A stretch of DNA of 64,000 nucleotides from Liquidambar formosana (lineage: Eukaryota; Streptophyta; Magnoliopsida; Saxifragales; Altingiaceae), in assembly GCA_039720395.1 (NCBI GenBank), contig CM077824.1:26427278-26491277 (forward strand), in the 5' to 3' direction. Below the pieces are notes generated by a model that did not search any database, was not told the DNA's origin, and saw only the letters and a list, made by a program, of their open reading frames with translations. This document shows positions 1 to 11,376 of the stretch, one piece after another. A program made the position numbers and the translations under genes. Positions within the stretch are counted from its first letter, which is position 1. Every line of letters starts with the position of its first letter.

Positions 1-380
1 ATTATACTTTAATTTTGACTTAGATTCTTGTCATGGATTTGATGATGGAAAAGCAGTAGTAGTAACTACTATGAAATGATTTGCTTTAGCCAAAGGCATG
101 AGATTTCGTGAGATTGGAAGAATGGGTGTTAATTTCTATATAGCTGGGGTTGGTTTATCTTGCTCAATCGAAGAACGTGAATGTGTTATGAACCCAGGGG
201 CTGATTATGCTTGTTGAAGAAGAATTTGAAGGTGTGCTGGGGCTGGTTTGTTTGGTCAGAGAACTTGAATAAATTAATGAAGAGAATGGGTTGAGGCTTC
301 ATAAGTTGAATTTCTTTGCGCTAAGGAGAAAAGGGAAAAAGAGAAGAAAAAGAAAAAGAAAAGAAAAGGAGAGAAGAAAA
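1..380. other. unassigned DNA left of the Tat-like element
   Basis: No recognisable gene. Short open stretches occur but all are broken by stops, and none resembles the integrase that should precede the post-pol motif at 382. The element on the right is therefore probably truncated or interrupted here. Positions 330-375 are a purine-rich GAAAAG tract. Confidence 0.4.
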
Positions 381-381
381 G

Positions 382-478
382 CTCGCTAGGTTGAAAACCC
401 GAAAAGGCGGCCTAGGAAAAAATTAGGGCAACCCGCTAGATTGAAAACCCATAAGGGCAGTCTAGGCAAAAATTAGGG
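382..478 (+). repeat. post-pol motif, tandemly duplicated
   Basis: Two copies, about 46 bp apart, of a motif with GCTAGGTTGAAAACC followed by GGCGGCCTAGG. The inner GGTTGAAAACC can form a small hairpin. The same motif lies 2 bp past the integrase stop at 63131 (inverted) and at 50973-51028, so it marks the pol/3'-UTR boundary in this lineage. Confidence 0.7.
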
Positions 479-480
479 TT

Positions 481-1140
481 TTGAAGAGAAATGAAGAAAG
501 AAGAAAGGAAGAAGAGGTGTTTCCACTCTATCCTTATACCTTGAAGAGGAATCCATGGGTTTGATTAAATCCTCTTGAAATGTATTGTTTCCTAAAAAGG
601 CTTGACCATAAATTTTGAAAGAAAAATGCTTTTAGAAAAATTACATGACTGTGCTAAAAAGTTCTATGGGAGAAATTTGATCAAAATGATGAATGTTTTA
701 AACATGTATGAGTTGCACGTCTTTTGGCCAGGCCAATAACATATTCACAGAAGAATCAAAGGGAATTTTCCCCAATCGCTTCAAATGCTCCATGCAAAGA
801 TGGGATTTCAAAGGTATATAGAGTTCAGTGGAACTCATATGGGTCACCTTTCTCAGTTAAGGAGTTCTTCAGAATTCCTAGAGGGAAGTCACCCAAAGCC
901 ACCACTTTGTTTTGCCCTATTTTGCCTTCGTTTGGCCCTTTTTAAGGTGTTTTGACCCTTATGTGCTTAATTTGAGTCCATTTTTCACACAATACAAGAT
1001 CACACCATTGCAATAAAGTTCAACATAGGTTCATCAAGTATCCATAATAGAGAATTCAAGTTTGGGAATTGAAATTCCTAGCTATTACATGACAAGATAG
1101 TAGTAAGGTTCCAACATTCCTAACAAGAGGTGAGTAAAAC
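481..1140. other. non-coding spacer of the left Tat-like element
   Basis: No supported gene. An open stretch at 724-945 has no recognisable domain. Positions about 885-960 resemble, inverted, the region just downstream of the antisense gene in the right-hand copy (61205-61280): both have runs of TTTTGCC and a GGCC-TTTTTAAG-like core. It therefore belongs to the same element, with the second antisense ORF deleted or never present. Confidence 0.5.
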
Positions 1141-2749
1141 TCAATGATTCCTTGTGGGCCTTCTCTTTCGACTTGGCCCAGCTCCATCATGACCTGAACG
1201 AGGAGCTCTAGGAGGGGGCGTAATTTGTGGTGGACGAGATGATGATGCTTGTTGCAAAGAAGATAATAGCTTAATAGGGTAATGGTGCCAATCCTAGTTG
1301 AAAGCTAGTAAGTTGATCACTTACTTGGGGATTCAAGCGTGCTTCCAGAACTAAGTTCTCCAAACTCATTCGCACAAGATCCCTCCTCAATCCTTCATTG
1401 AGCTCAAGGCATTCCTAGGCATAGCCCCGTGGAACTTGGGAAGGTATGAACATGGTTAATAATAATGAAAGAATCTAACCTCGAGAAGGTAAAGGTTTAG
1501 AACTCACATTCTCATAATATGGATCGATATTGGGAAATTCATCAAAAGGTGGATGGGTGGTGTTAGTCTTCATGAACTCTGTCCCACTGCATAAGTTTAC
1601 ATACAAGTTTAGCTGTGGGAGGGGTGGAGGTTGATTTCCCTCAAGGTCATCATCCTTATCATTATAAGTCATCCCTATGGCTGAACCAACTGTAGAGCTA
1701 TGTCCTCTTGCCTGTCGGCCCTGAAATTTAAATGCTTGTCAAGAGAAGTCTTTATTATAATCTAATAGAGTTTGAGAGTTTGGGGACTCACCCTTTGAGG
1801 TGGGAGACCAATAACCTTGGGTTTCATCAGATACTTTCGACAAAAGGCAATGTACTCTATATGGGGAGAAGTGAACTCCTCAGCATCCCAACCCCTCAAA
1901 GCCTCTTCCAATTCATCTCCCACAAGATGGTTGGCATGCCTCATGTTTTCTGGAGGCATGGATGGAGTTACAGCTGCATTCATGTTTCCGTGGACCTGTC
2001 GCAAGACTTGTTCCTCTAGGTACCAATACCTACCCATGGGACCTTCAAAAAGAACCCTTTTGCTTGTCAATCCTAAATAGGATGCATACTTCTCGGGTAA
2101 CCTAGGCTTCTATAGCCTCCAAGGATCCCATTCCACCTGTTGAGTTTAAAATAAGAAGTAAGAAAGAAAATATAAACAGAGAAAGGAAAAGAAAGGATTT
2201 ACCATGTTAATAGTCAAACTGGCAAGATATGCCCTTGCATGGGCATAATCATGATGGTTGGAGGCTCACGTGGCCAAGCAGGATGAGGCGTAATTCTGGA
2301 GGATAGGCCATGACATGGCATCACTAGCAAGAATTGGGCGGCACATGTTCAGATATTCATAGTACCAGATCTGTTAAAAATCAAAGAGACAAGAGAAATC
2401 ATATTGAGTTAAGTTTCGGGAGAGAGTTGAGAATTGAATGTTCTTTATTACTTCCCAAACAAAAGGAAGTCCCCCAAAGTTCTTTGCAACTCTTCGAGAC
2501 ATGTTAAACATAGAGCAGTACATGATTGCAAGAACAGCTCCATCCCAATTGTATTTCCCAATCTTGTGTACATCTTCTATGCTAGCTAGCTACTCCAGTT
2601 GGGCCATGTCATTGGTGCCCGTAAAGAAAGTACATGAAATCATATAGAGCAAGAATGTTCTCACAATGTATTGGGGATCCGTTCCATCGCTCTCTTCTTC
2701 TGTGGCAAAGGTATTGTAGAGCCAAGTACAGTGTAAACCCTTTGGACTT

Positions 2750-5457
2750 TGTGAACCTCGGAAATTAGGGCCCACAAGGGTTTGGCAAAAAGATTGTTCG
2801 TGGGAAAAAGAAAACAAAAGGAGTCGCCACCTTATTTTTTAAAGGAAACAAGGAAAACCCCTAAAAAAAATTTGTTCTAAGAAAACAATTTGAATTACTC
2901 CATTTTTAAAAAGGAAAGGCAAAAACAAGTCATTTAGAAACCAAAGAAATCGGGGATTCGGAGGCTAAGTTATGACATGGGAAGGTTCTAAGCAAAGCCT
3001 ATAGGCACCCATGTCACCCTTTCGATCTCTCGGTTTATTTGGGCTAAATTAAGATCTTTTCCATATAAAAATCATCAAATATCATCACAAGACAGCATGC
3101 ATATCATATATTCCATTCATCCACCCATGCATAATAAGCAAATAAAAATAGAAAATAAAGAAAAGAAGAAAATAAACCTAGGATACTTGGATCCTAGAAT
3201 GGACTTGAGTCTCACGAAGAGTGCCTACATACCATGCAACGAAATACATGGATCAAAGTCCACGTAGTTCGATTAGAACTAGGGTTAAATCCTAATACAA
3301 ACCTATGGTAGAAACCCTAGGTTTCCTTATTTGAAAGAGAATTGAATAAACCAAGTTTGAATTTAGAAAAAATTCCACAAAATGGAAACTTTGATAAAAA
3401 AAACCAAAATTTTATTTATAAAGGAAACCTTTGATTAAGACCATAGATTCATATTAAAAATTAACCCTAAAGAGGGAGAAGGGAAAGAGTTAGGAAGAAA
3501 GGTGAATTGGGGCATCCTTCACACCCACTAACCTGAGCGCAATAGCTCCAAGTATTAGCAATTTTAAGCAATGACAGCCCTATTTGCCATAGGACAATTA
3601 CCACACCTATTTGCACCCTTACACGTGCTCAAAACCATGCAAACACAATGATATATAAATCTGGACAGAATAGTATTATGGCCTAAGTTCATCCACTAAA
3701 CATGCTAACAGCAAAAACAGTGAACAAATATAAGCTCTAACACAATCCTAGAACCATATCATACATAAAAACCCTAGAAATCAACTAACATGCATGCAAA
3801 AATATCATAGTTATTCCATATGTAAAACATATACAGCAACTATGAAGAAAAATCAATAAAAAAGCCTAAACTAACATGCTGTATGAAACTAACTTAAACA
3901 AGGACACTAGAAACCCTAAACTCACAAACATGCTTAAAAACACACAAAACAAACTCTAAACATGCTAAAATCAAACTAAACAGAACTTAAATCATGCATA
4001 TTAACTAACTAAAGCAATAGAACATGATAAAAATCCTAACTTTAACATGCAATGACGCTATTCTAAAACAAGGACAACAGAAGCACTAGAATCACAACTA
4101 TGCTTAAAAACACATAGAATAGCCCTAAAGCATGCTAAGCTTATGATAAACAGTAGGTATTTCATGTATATTAACTAGCTAAAGTGTTAATACATGATAA
4201 AAAAACTACCTTTAACATGCAATAAGTCTATTCTATAAGAAAACCCATATTCAGCATAAATAAGGAGTGAGGTTACCTTAAGAAGAAGCTTCCTTGCTGC
4301 TGTAGAGACTCTCCTCTTGACTTATGGATGAATTGAATCAATGTTCTTCAAGGCTACAGCAGGAACTCTAGCTCTCTTTCAAGTCTCTCTTTCTTATTCT
4401 CTCTCAAACACTTAGGTTTTAATGCATAAAGTGGCTCCCTTGTGCTAAAGCATAGGGGGGGTATTTATAGAGTTCAACTAGGATTAACCAATGGCTGGAA
4501 TTAAAATCCTAAGAATTAATCCAAGGGCTATTAGAGACCCCCTTGGGGCTTAAGCAACTCAGAAGTTACCAAAAATTAGAAGGAAACTCGTCCAAAAGAA
4601 CCCAAATACGTCAAAATAGGCAAGAATCCGCTTCAGCAAGGAGTTAGAGAACAAATAGGAAAGTGCTCTCGGGTGACCACTAGGGCCTGGGCGGCTAGCC
4701 ACCTGGGCCCAGGTGGCTAGCCGCCCGGGGCTGGGTGGTTACCCGAGCCCACTTCGGATTTTTTGCCTATTTTGCCTCTTTTCCTTTCTAGAAGTGTTTC
4801 AGAGGGCAAATGAAGTTTGATTTTGATGAAACAAAAGCCAAAACGACCATGTTTCGATGAGGAATACATTTTTGAACATTTTATGGTGAAAACCACTAAC
4901 CATGGGGGCATGGTTAGGTTTGACAAAGGCGATTAACCGCTATGCTCTACCTTTGCTAAGCATAGGTATGCACATAGGATCAAACCAAATGCTTTCCATA
5001 TCAAAATTAAACTTTATAAAACACTTTTAGGAATAACATGATGACTAATGAAAGTCAATTTGAAAAGATTTGATTGGTAATTGTGAGTCAATTAGAGCTA
5101 ACCCAAAGGAGAGTCAATTAACCAACTTGAACTACATCGAGCCATTTTAATCCCAAGCCATCGATTCATCAAATTAAACCTAGAAATACCTCATATGCAT
5201 CCATATGAACTCCAATTAATCATTTGGAGATCATTCCAAGGTCAAATGAAAAGTTTGTGACTTAAAAGACGATTATGCCCCTCAAGTCACAAAAGCTCTT
5301 ATTATCCCTCAAGATCAACTCTAAATTGAACCAAAATTCATATCCATTGTCCTTGTGACTCTAGAAAACTAATGCAAGTGACTAGACTCAAAAACAAAAC
5401 AAAGACATGCATGAAATGATGAGCCCTAGTAAGGTGGTGCAAAAATGGGGTGTGATA
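2750..5457 (-). mobile_element. solo LTR, Tat-like family 1, inside the antisense PMD gene
   Basis: Read on the plus strand it starts TGTGAACC and ends GGGGTGTGATA (TG...CA with the last C mutated). It is flanked by the perfect 5-bp duplication GACTT at 2745-2749 and 5458-5462. It aligns over its length with the LTRs at 8198-11376 and 53153-56165, has no internal region, and so is a solo LTR of 2708 bp. The sense strand is minus: TATA box at 4470-4462 and a palindromic module at 4751-4668. The conserved GAGTCGCCACC lies near its 3' end (2821-2831). Confidence 0.92.
4462..4751 (-). promoter_or_regulatory. promoter of solo LTR: palindromic module and TATA box
   Basis: On the minus strand a ~84-bp GC-rich module (4751-4668) with repeated palindromic cores (GGCGGCTAGCC, GGTGGCTAGCCGCC, GGTGGTTACCCGAG) lies about 200 bp upstream of CTATAAATA (4470-4462). 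The equivalent order is present in the sister LTRs. Confidence 0.7.
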
Positions 5458-5959
5458 GACTTAATTCCGCTTCAACCCCAAGTGGAGCCACTATGTAATT
5501 CTGATCTGTGTTGGCATGTTCATAGTATTCTAAGCGCTTGCCTTTTAAGCTCAACCGAGTTATCATGGTAAAATCCTTAGGGGTCATGGTTATTTCCCCA
5601 AAACTGAAGTGAAAAGTGTTGGTGGTATCCCACCATAGCTCTAACAAGGCAAAGAATGCTTGCTTATCCCATTGCTCGTTCCATAGAGCATCTAGGAAGG
5701 GCCCGAAACCCGCGTTCTTTATTATCTTACGAACACGTGGTTGGACATGTTCCATATATTTCCACCATGCGATGAGCCCTTTCATTGATGTCCTTGTACG
5801 GAGCTTTTTGAAATCGGGCTATTTCAAAAGATTGTTTATTGAGTTAGCATTGAAAACATAGAGATATTGGGCATACATTGGTAATTGATTTCAAATAGTT
5901 TTTCAAAAGTTTTGAAATATGGTTTCTAGTTCATGAAATGAATTAGAAATGAATGCTCA

Positions 5960-6260
5960 TGACTTTGTGTATTTAAACTCATTGATTTTGTAAGGATTGA
6001 ACATATTTTTGTCTCTTTGGCATTTTATCAAACACTTGGTGGGTGACTTGTTTTCAAGCATTGAACAAAAGATTTTTGTATATCAAATCCTTGCCAAGAT
6101 CAATGGACTTTGTTCTACAATGCAAACCTATTGATTTTGTAAGGATTGAATATGTTTTTGTCTCTTAGGCATTTTATCAAACACTTGGTGGGTGTCTTTT
6201 CTCAAGCTTTGGAAAACAAGCTCTTTGTACATTCAATCCTTGCCAAATCAATGAACTTTG
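5960..6260 (-). repeat. two ~120-bp foldback units in intron 1 of the left PMD gene
   Basis: Two direct copies, each opening on the minus strand with a GGCAAGGATT-type arm and closing with the inverse AATCCTT arm. Each encloses the conserved core CACCAAGTGTTTGATAAAAT. The same pair lies in intron 1 of the right-hand copy (58594-58881), so it is an inherited part of the intron. Confidence 0.65.
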
Positions 6261-6767
6261 CTTAAAAATGATAGAAACAATCAAAAAAGGATCATAGGAA
6301 TGCATTTTATCTAATAGAAATCAAGATTTCAAGATAAACATGTTAAGTTGGGAAGAACTAACCTCTTGTTGGGAATAGAAGAATGAGAGATGTTTCTTGG
6401 GTTCAAGCAAAACCTTGTCTTGGGATGCATCATAGATTGGTGCCTTGTATGTATTCTTGACCACATAGTATGGATACTTGATGTTGGAATCATTGCTAGA
6501 ATCCATTGTTGATGGTTGAGCTTGTATGTAAGAAAAATGGGTTTGATGAGGAAGATGATGAACTTGATCTTGCAAGATGATGATTAATCCTTGTTATTGT
6601 TGAATGACTTGTTCTTGATGTTATTTCACACACATAATTTGATTTGAAAGTGCAACGTTGAATGAGAATGTGTATGTAAGAGTTTAGGAGAAGGATGGAA
6701 TGAGTTTCTAGAGAGAGAAGCTCTCAAATTCGGGTTGGGTGCTTGTGTGCATCAAATGAGGGGTCAA

Positions 6768-6860
6768 GGGTTTAAAAACCCTCAAATTGGGAGCAATAGC
6801 CTCGGGTAATTGCCCAGCCCTGGGCGGTAAGCCACCCAAAGCCAGGTGGTTAGCCTGCCT
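6768..6860 (-). promoter_or_regulatory. promoter region of the left antisense PMD gene
   Basis: On the minus strand a degenerate GC-rich palindromic module (about 6860-6784) precedes a TATA-like GGGTTTTTAAACCC (6781-6768). The start codon is ~260 bp further on. A GAGAG/CTCTCTCT leader (about 6700-6720) follows, as in the right-hand copy at 58138-58165. Confidence 0.55.
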
Positions 6861-7261
6861 CGCACGCTTTGGTTCGCCCGTTTGGCCTTTGTTCACCTAT
6901 TTGCGCCTTTGAACCTTCTTTGAGATGAAATCTCAAGCTTATTTGGAGTTGAAAAGTGAATGAATATCTTGATATTGTTTAGCATGAAATGATTTTGAAA
7001 TGAATTGCATTGGTGGCCTTTGTGTAGGGCATGGTTTGCTAATAGGGCTAAATGACCCTCGCTATATATGTGGTTTATGATCATTAGGGTTGAATTCCCT
7101 CCTCTATCGCTATGATTTGTTGTCATTATTCATGTGAATGATTGCTTTCATGAGACGAATGTGTTTCCTATATGAGTTGGTGTTTGAGTTGAGGCATGAA
7201 TAGCCTCTCTATGTGATGACTTGGCAAACTTGTGAACTTATTAAGTGTTGGTAAGTAGAAA

Positions 7262-7380
7262 CTTACCCTTACCTTGATGGCTTGAATATGAGAAGGATGC
7301 GATCTCTCTCATGTTTTGTGATAACCTTGATGGCTTGAATATGAGAAGGATGCGATCTTTCTCATGTTTTGTGATAACCT
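7262..7380 (+). repeat. 56-bp direct repeat, two copies, in the 3' UTR
   Basis: A unit containing CTTGATGGCTTGAATATGAG and ending in CATGTTTTGTGATAA occurs twice in tandem, with one or two differences. It belongs to the tandem-repeat 3' UTR of the left element. Confidence 0.85.
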
Positions 7381-7399
7381 TGATAGCATTTATTTGAAT

Positions 7400-7912
7400 A
7401 GTTTCCCCACATATTATTCACTAGTATAGTATGTGAAGACCTTTCATCGAACGCAGTTCGGTGTAAGCTATGGATACCTCATATTATTCACCGGTGCAAC
7501 TGGTGTAGTATGGGAAGACCTTTCATCGAACGCAGTTCGGTGTAAGCTATAGAGACCTTATACTATTCACCGGTGCAACTGGTGTACTATACGACCTTTC
7601 ATTGAACGCAGTTCGGTGTAAGCTATGGATACCTCATATTGTCCACCGGTGCAATTGGTGCAATATGGGAAGACCTTTCATCGAACATAGTTCGGTGTAA
7701 GCTATGGATACCTCATACTATTCACCTGGTGCAACTGGGGTAGTATGGGAAGACCTTTCATCGAACGCAGTTCAGTGTAAGCTATGGGTACCTTATTTGG
7801 TCCACCAGTGCAACTGGTGTGATATGGGAAGACCTTTCATCGAACGTAGTTCCAGTGTAATCTATGGATGTCTCGTATTGTTCATCGGTACAACTAGCGT
7901 ACAATATGAGAA
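7400..7912 (+). repeat. ~79-bp tandem repeat, about six and a half copies, in the 3' UTR
   Basis: ACCTTTCATCGAACGCAGTT recurs at about 7439, 7518, 7594, 7673, 7753 and 7832, giving spacings of 76-80 bp. Each unit also holds a palindromic CACCGGTGCAACTGGTG part. It is satellite-like and lies between the antisense gene and the polypurine tract. Confidence 0.9.
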
Positions 7913-7917
7913 ATATG

Positions 7918-8040
7918 TGTGAAGAGTTCTGTGGAACTCATGAGGAATACCTTTTTGTGTGAAGAGTTCTGTAGAACTCATAAGGAGTACCTTTGTGTGT
8001 GAAGAGTTTTTGAGGAGTACTTTTGTGTGTAGAAGGTTTA
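7918..8040 (+). repeat. ~41-bp tandem repeat, about three copies
   Basis: GAAGAGTTCTGTGGAACTCA followed by an AGGAGTACCTTT-like tail is repeated about three times, the last copy shortened. It continues the repeat-rich 3' UTR. Confidence 0.8.
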
Positions 8041-8183
8041 TGTGTGATGAATTCTATGGGTTGGTGGCATTTGACTTATAGGATTCAGTAATATATGTTT
8101 CCCCAGTGGGTATTGATGAAATTAATCCCCAAGCAAAAATGAGCTATTCTTCTATCATTGGTTCACAAGTGAAACTTGTTCAC

Positions 8184-8197
8184 CAATTAGGGGCTTC
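8184..8197 (+). promoter_or_regulatory. polypurine tract of the left Tat-like element
   Basis: CAATTAGGGGCTTC lies directly before the LTR start TGTCACACC. The right-hand copy has the inverse at 56166-56178 next to its LTR. This is the expected plus-strand DNA primer site. Confidence 0.7.
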
Positions 8198-11100
8198 TGT
8201 CACACCCCATTTTTGTCACCCTAGTTAGAGGTCGTCATTTCATGTAACTTTTTGTTTCATTTTTGAGTCTAGTCTTTTACATTAAGTTTCTAGGGCCTTG
8301 AGGATGATATGTATGAATTTTGGTTTGATTTGGAGTTGATCTTAAGGGTTAATAATAACTTTTGCGACTTGAGGGGCATAATCATCTTTTAGGTCACAAA
8401 CTTTCCATTTGACCTTGAAATGATCTCCAAGTTGTCAATTAGAGTTTATATGGATGCATTTGAGGTATTTATGGGTTCAATTTGATAAATTGATGGTTCG
8501 GGATTAAAATGGCTCAATATGGTTCAGGGTGGCTAAGAGATCCATTTCGGGTTAGCTCAAATCGGCTCATGATTTTCACTCAATTCCTACTCATTTTACT
8601 TTAATTAGTTTTAATTTCATTCCTAAAGATGTTTTGGAAGGTTGAATTTTGAATTAGGAAAGCAATCGGTGCGACCCTGTGTGCATACGTAAGCTTAGCA
8701 ACGGTGGTGCATAGTGGTTAGCCGTCTTTGTAAAACCTAACCATGCAGCCATGGCTAGGTATTTTTACCCTAAAATGTCTTAAATTACATTCTTTTTCAA
8801 AGCACGGTCATTTTGGCTTTCGTTTCGTCAAAATCAGACTCCATTTGACCCCTGAAACACTTTTGGAAAGCGAAAGAGTGCGAAAATGGCAATTGCTGAT
8901 GACGCGCTTGGGTGACTACCTAGCGCTTGGCGGCTAACCGTCCAGCCCAGGTGGTCAGCTGCCCAAGCCCAGGTGGTTAGCCGCCCAACGCTAGGTGGTC
9001 ACTCGAGCCTCTTTCCTTTTTTTGAGTGCTGAAGCAGGATCCCTTCCTATTTTCTTCGAACTATTCCGCCTCCAGCCACCATTCCACCTTATTTTTAACC
9101 CTAATTAACCTACTTGAGCCCCAAGGAAGTCTCTAATGACCCTTGGATCAATATTTAGGGTTTTAATCCCAACCATTGATGGATTCCCCTAAAACCCTAT
9201 AAATACCCCTCTATACTTCAGCATTAGGAGAGGCACCTAGAGGCAATCACAGCCATCCTTAAGGCATTCTAACCTAATTTTTGAGTGAGAGATAGAGAGA
9301 GAGAGTTTCAAGGAGAGCTGGAGCTTTGCTTGGAGGCTTAAAGGAGAGATTTTCAACTTGTTCACAAGAGGAGAAGAGATGTTCTACAGCAGCAAGAAGG
9401 CTCCACCATAGGTATACCTCTATTCCTTTGCTATGGAAGTTAGGGTTTCACTTAGAATAGTTCTTTTGCATGTTCAAGTTAGTATTTTCGTCATGTATTG
9501 ATGCTTCTAATAGTTAATATACATGGTTTAAATGTTATTCATGATGGGTTATGCATGTAATTGGATTATTTCATGTGATTTAATGCATGGTTGGGATTTT
9601 AGGGTTGCTATTGTGCTGAAATAGGGTTTTTGCTTAGAATAGCCATATTTCATGATCAAGCTTGCATTTTTATCATGTGATGATACTGCTATTAATTTAT
9701 ATGCATGATTAGAATTGTGTTCATGGTTAGCTTTGCATGCTAGGGGATTATTTCATGTGATTAAATGCATGGTTGCGATTCTAGGATTTCTTGTGCTGAA
9801 ATTGAGTTTTTGCTTAGAATAGCTATATTTCATGTGCAAGTTAGTATTTTTATCATGTGTTGATGCTTCCATTGGTTAATATGCATGATTAGAATGCTGT
9901 TTATAATTGGTTTTGCATGATTTAAAGTTATTTCATGTGATTTTATGCACAATTGTGATTCTAGGGTTTCTATCATCCTTGTTTTAGGAAAGTTGCATAT
10001 AGCATGATAGCTTAGGGTTTTTATTTGTTTTTTCCTTCATAGTTGCTGTATATGTACTGCATATAGAATAACTATGATATTTTCAGCATTCATATAGTGG
10101 ATTTTAGCGTTTTTATGCATGTCATGGTTCTAGGATCAAATTAGGGTTTATGATTGTTCACTATCTTTGTTGTTTGCATGTTTAGTGGATGAATATAGGC
10201 CTTAATACCATTCTGTCCAGATTTGTTTATTGTCCTTAATGTTATATTTTAAGCATTCGTGGTAGTGGATTTTAGGGTTTTTTGCATGTCATTGCATATA
10301 GGGCAGAATTAGGGTTTCTATTAGTTAATGATTCGTATTTTTCACATGACTTATGGGTATTTTTAGGCCTTAGTTCAATTCTGTCCAGATCTGTTTATTG
10401 TCCTTAATGTCATATTTTCAGCATGTGATTGTCTATGTTTTAGCATGATAATTGCTTGGTTGGAAACTAGCTTGGTTTGTTGGTATTTTTGGAGGATATT
10501 GTATGCAAATAGCAGGTGCATGACAGGTACAAACCCATAGAAAGTGGGATATGATAGGTGAAATTACCCCACCAATGGGGAATGATTATTTTGGCTATTG
10601 CAAGATAAAATCTTGCAAATAAAGTAATTACCTTATGAAATAGGGTGGTTATTTCGACAGGTTGCTTTTGCTCACGGTAAGTAGGGTTTGAAGGTGCCCT
10701 AATTCACCTTTCTTTCCTTAAAACTTTCTCTTCTCCTTCCTAGGGTTATTTCCTAATAGGGGGATATGGTAAGCTACTATAGTTTCCTTTTCATAGAAAA
10801 ATTCCTTTCCAAATAAAAGTTTCTATCTTTACTTGAAATACCATATTTTCTAGAGATCTTTTGAGAATCATTTATCTTTGGAAACTCTTTTATTTATAGA
10901 AGGAAACTTAGGGTTTACCATAGGCCTTCATTAGGTTATAACCCTATTCCCTTTCGAACTACGTGGACTTTGATCCATATATTCCGTTGCATGGTATGTA
11001 GGCGCTCTTCGTGAGGTTCAAGTCCGCCTTAGGATCTAAGTATCCTAATTTAGTTTAGTTTTTCTTTGTTTTGTTTGTTTGTTATGGATGGAATATATGA

Positions 11101-11376
11101 TATGCATGCAATTCTTGTGATGATATCTTGCTGATTTTTGTATGATAAGATCTTGATTTAGCCCAAATAAACTAAGAGACCGAAAGGGTGACATGGGTGC
11201 CTATAGGCTATGCTTAGAACCTTCCCATGTCATAACTTAGCCTCCGAATCCCTTATTTCTTTGGTTTCCAAAAGACTGTTTTTGCCTTTCCATTTTAAAC
11301 ATGGAGTCATTGTTTTATTTTCTTAAAACAAAATTGGTTTTTAGGGTTTTCCTTGTTTCCTTTAAAAAATAAGGTG
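8198..11376 (+). mobile_element. 3' LTR of the left Tat-like element, 3'-truncated
   Basis: Starts TGTCACACCCCATTTTTG next to the polypurine tract and matches, inverted, the LTRs at 2750-5457 and 53153-56165. It carries a palindromic module (8905-9007) and CTATAAATA (9197-9205). Similarity stops at 11376 in the middle of the conserved GGTGGCGACTCC motif, so about 80 bp of the LTR end, and the target-site duplication, are missing. Confidence 0.9.
8905..9205 (+). promoter_or_regulatory. LTR promoter: palindromic module and TATA box
   Basis: The module at 8905-9007 contains CGGCTAACCGTCCAG, GGTGGTCAGCTGCCC and GGTGGTTAGCCGCCC in series. CTATAAATA follows at 9197-9205, about 190 bp downstream. 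Compare 4462-4751 and 55187-55459. Confidence 0.7.

Larger units (their letters stand above)
1141..6506 (-). pseudogene. antisense PMD-family gene of the left Tat-like element, disrupted
   Basis: Seven exons on the minus strand match the right-hand copy: exon 1 6506-6363 (48 codons), exon 2 5803-5463 and, after the inserted solo LTR, 2749-2452, exon 3 2370-2203, exon 4 2136-1792, exon 5 1720-1508, exon 6 about 1440-1330, exon 7 ending at the stop 1143-1141. Exons 1, 3 and 4 have the same lengths as in the right copy (144, 168, 345 bp), and most splice sites are still GT/AG. Exon 2 carries the plant mobile domain signature (WWDTTNTFHF, then FGEITMTPKDF). It is dead: a 2.7-kb solo LTR splits exon 2, and in-frame stops lie in exon 3 (TGA), exon 4 (TAG) and exon 6 (TAG). 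Its strand is opposite to the element, as for antisense ORFs in Tat elements. PMD proteins such as Arabidopsis MAIN and MAIL1 are nuclear and linked to silencing; any role here is inference. Confidence 0.82.
381..11376 (+). mobile_element. 3' part of a Ty3/gypsy Tat/Ogre-like LTR retrotransposon
   Basis: Read on the plus strand the order is: a post-pol motif (382-478), an antisense PMD gene (1141-6506, minus), a tandem-repeat 3' UTR (7262-8040), a polypurine tract (8184-8197) and a 3' LTR (8198-11376). The same order, inverted, is seen at 53153-64000, where a Tat-type integrase is present, and that supports the lineage call. The gag-pol region is absent here. The second antisense ORF found in the right-hand copy (61508-62794) is also missing: its place, about 480-1140, holds only 660 bp. 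A solo LTR of the same family (2750-5457) sits inside the antisense gene. The lineage name is inferred from the integrase of the sister copy and from the antisense-ORF layout described for Tat elements. Confidence 0.8.

Noticed and set aside
1475..1672. Separate small gene on the minus strand
   Set aside because: It is exon 5 of the antisense PMD pseudogene, as shown by the match to 60434-60640.
7400..7912. CRISPR-like regular repeat
   Set aside because: The spacers are as conserved as the repeats, units vary in length and the DNA is eukaryotic; it is a plain tandem repeat.
7704..7922. 72-codon frame with repeated VVWEDLS-type product
   Set aside because: It reads through the 79-bp tandem repeat.
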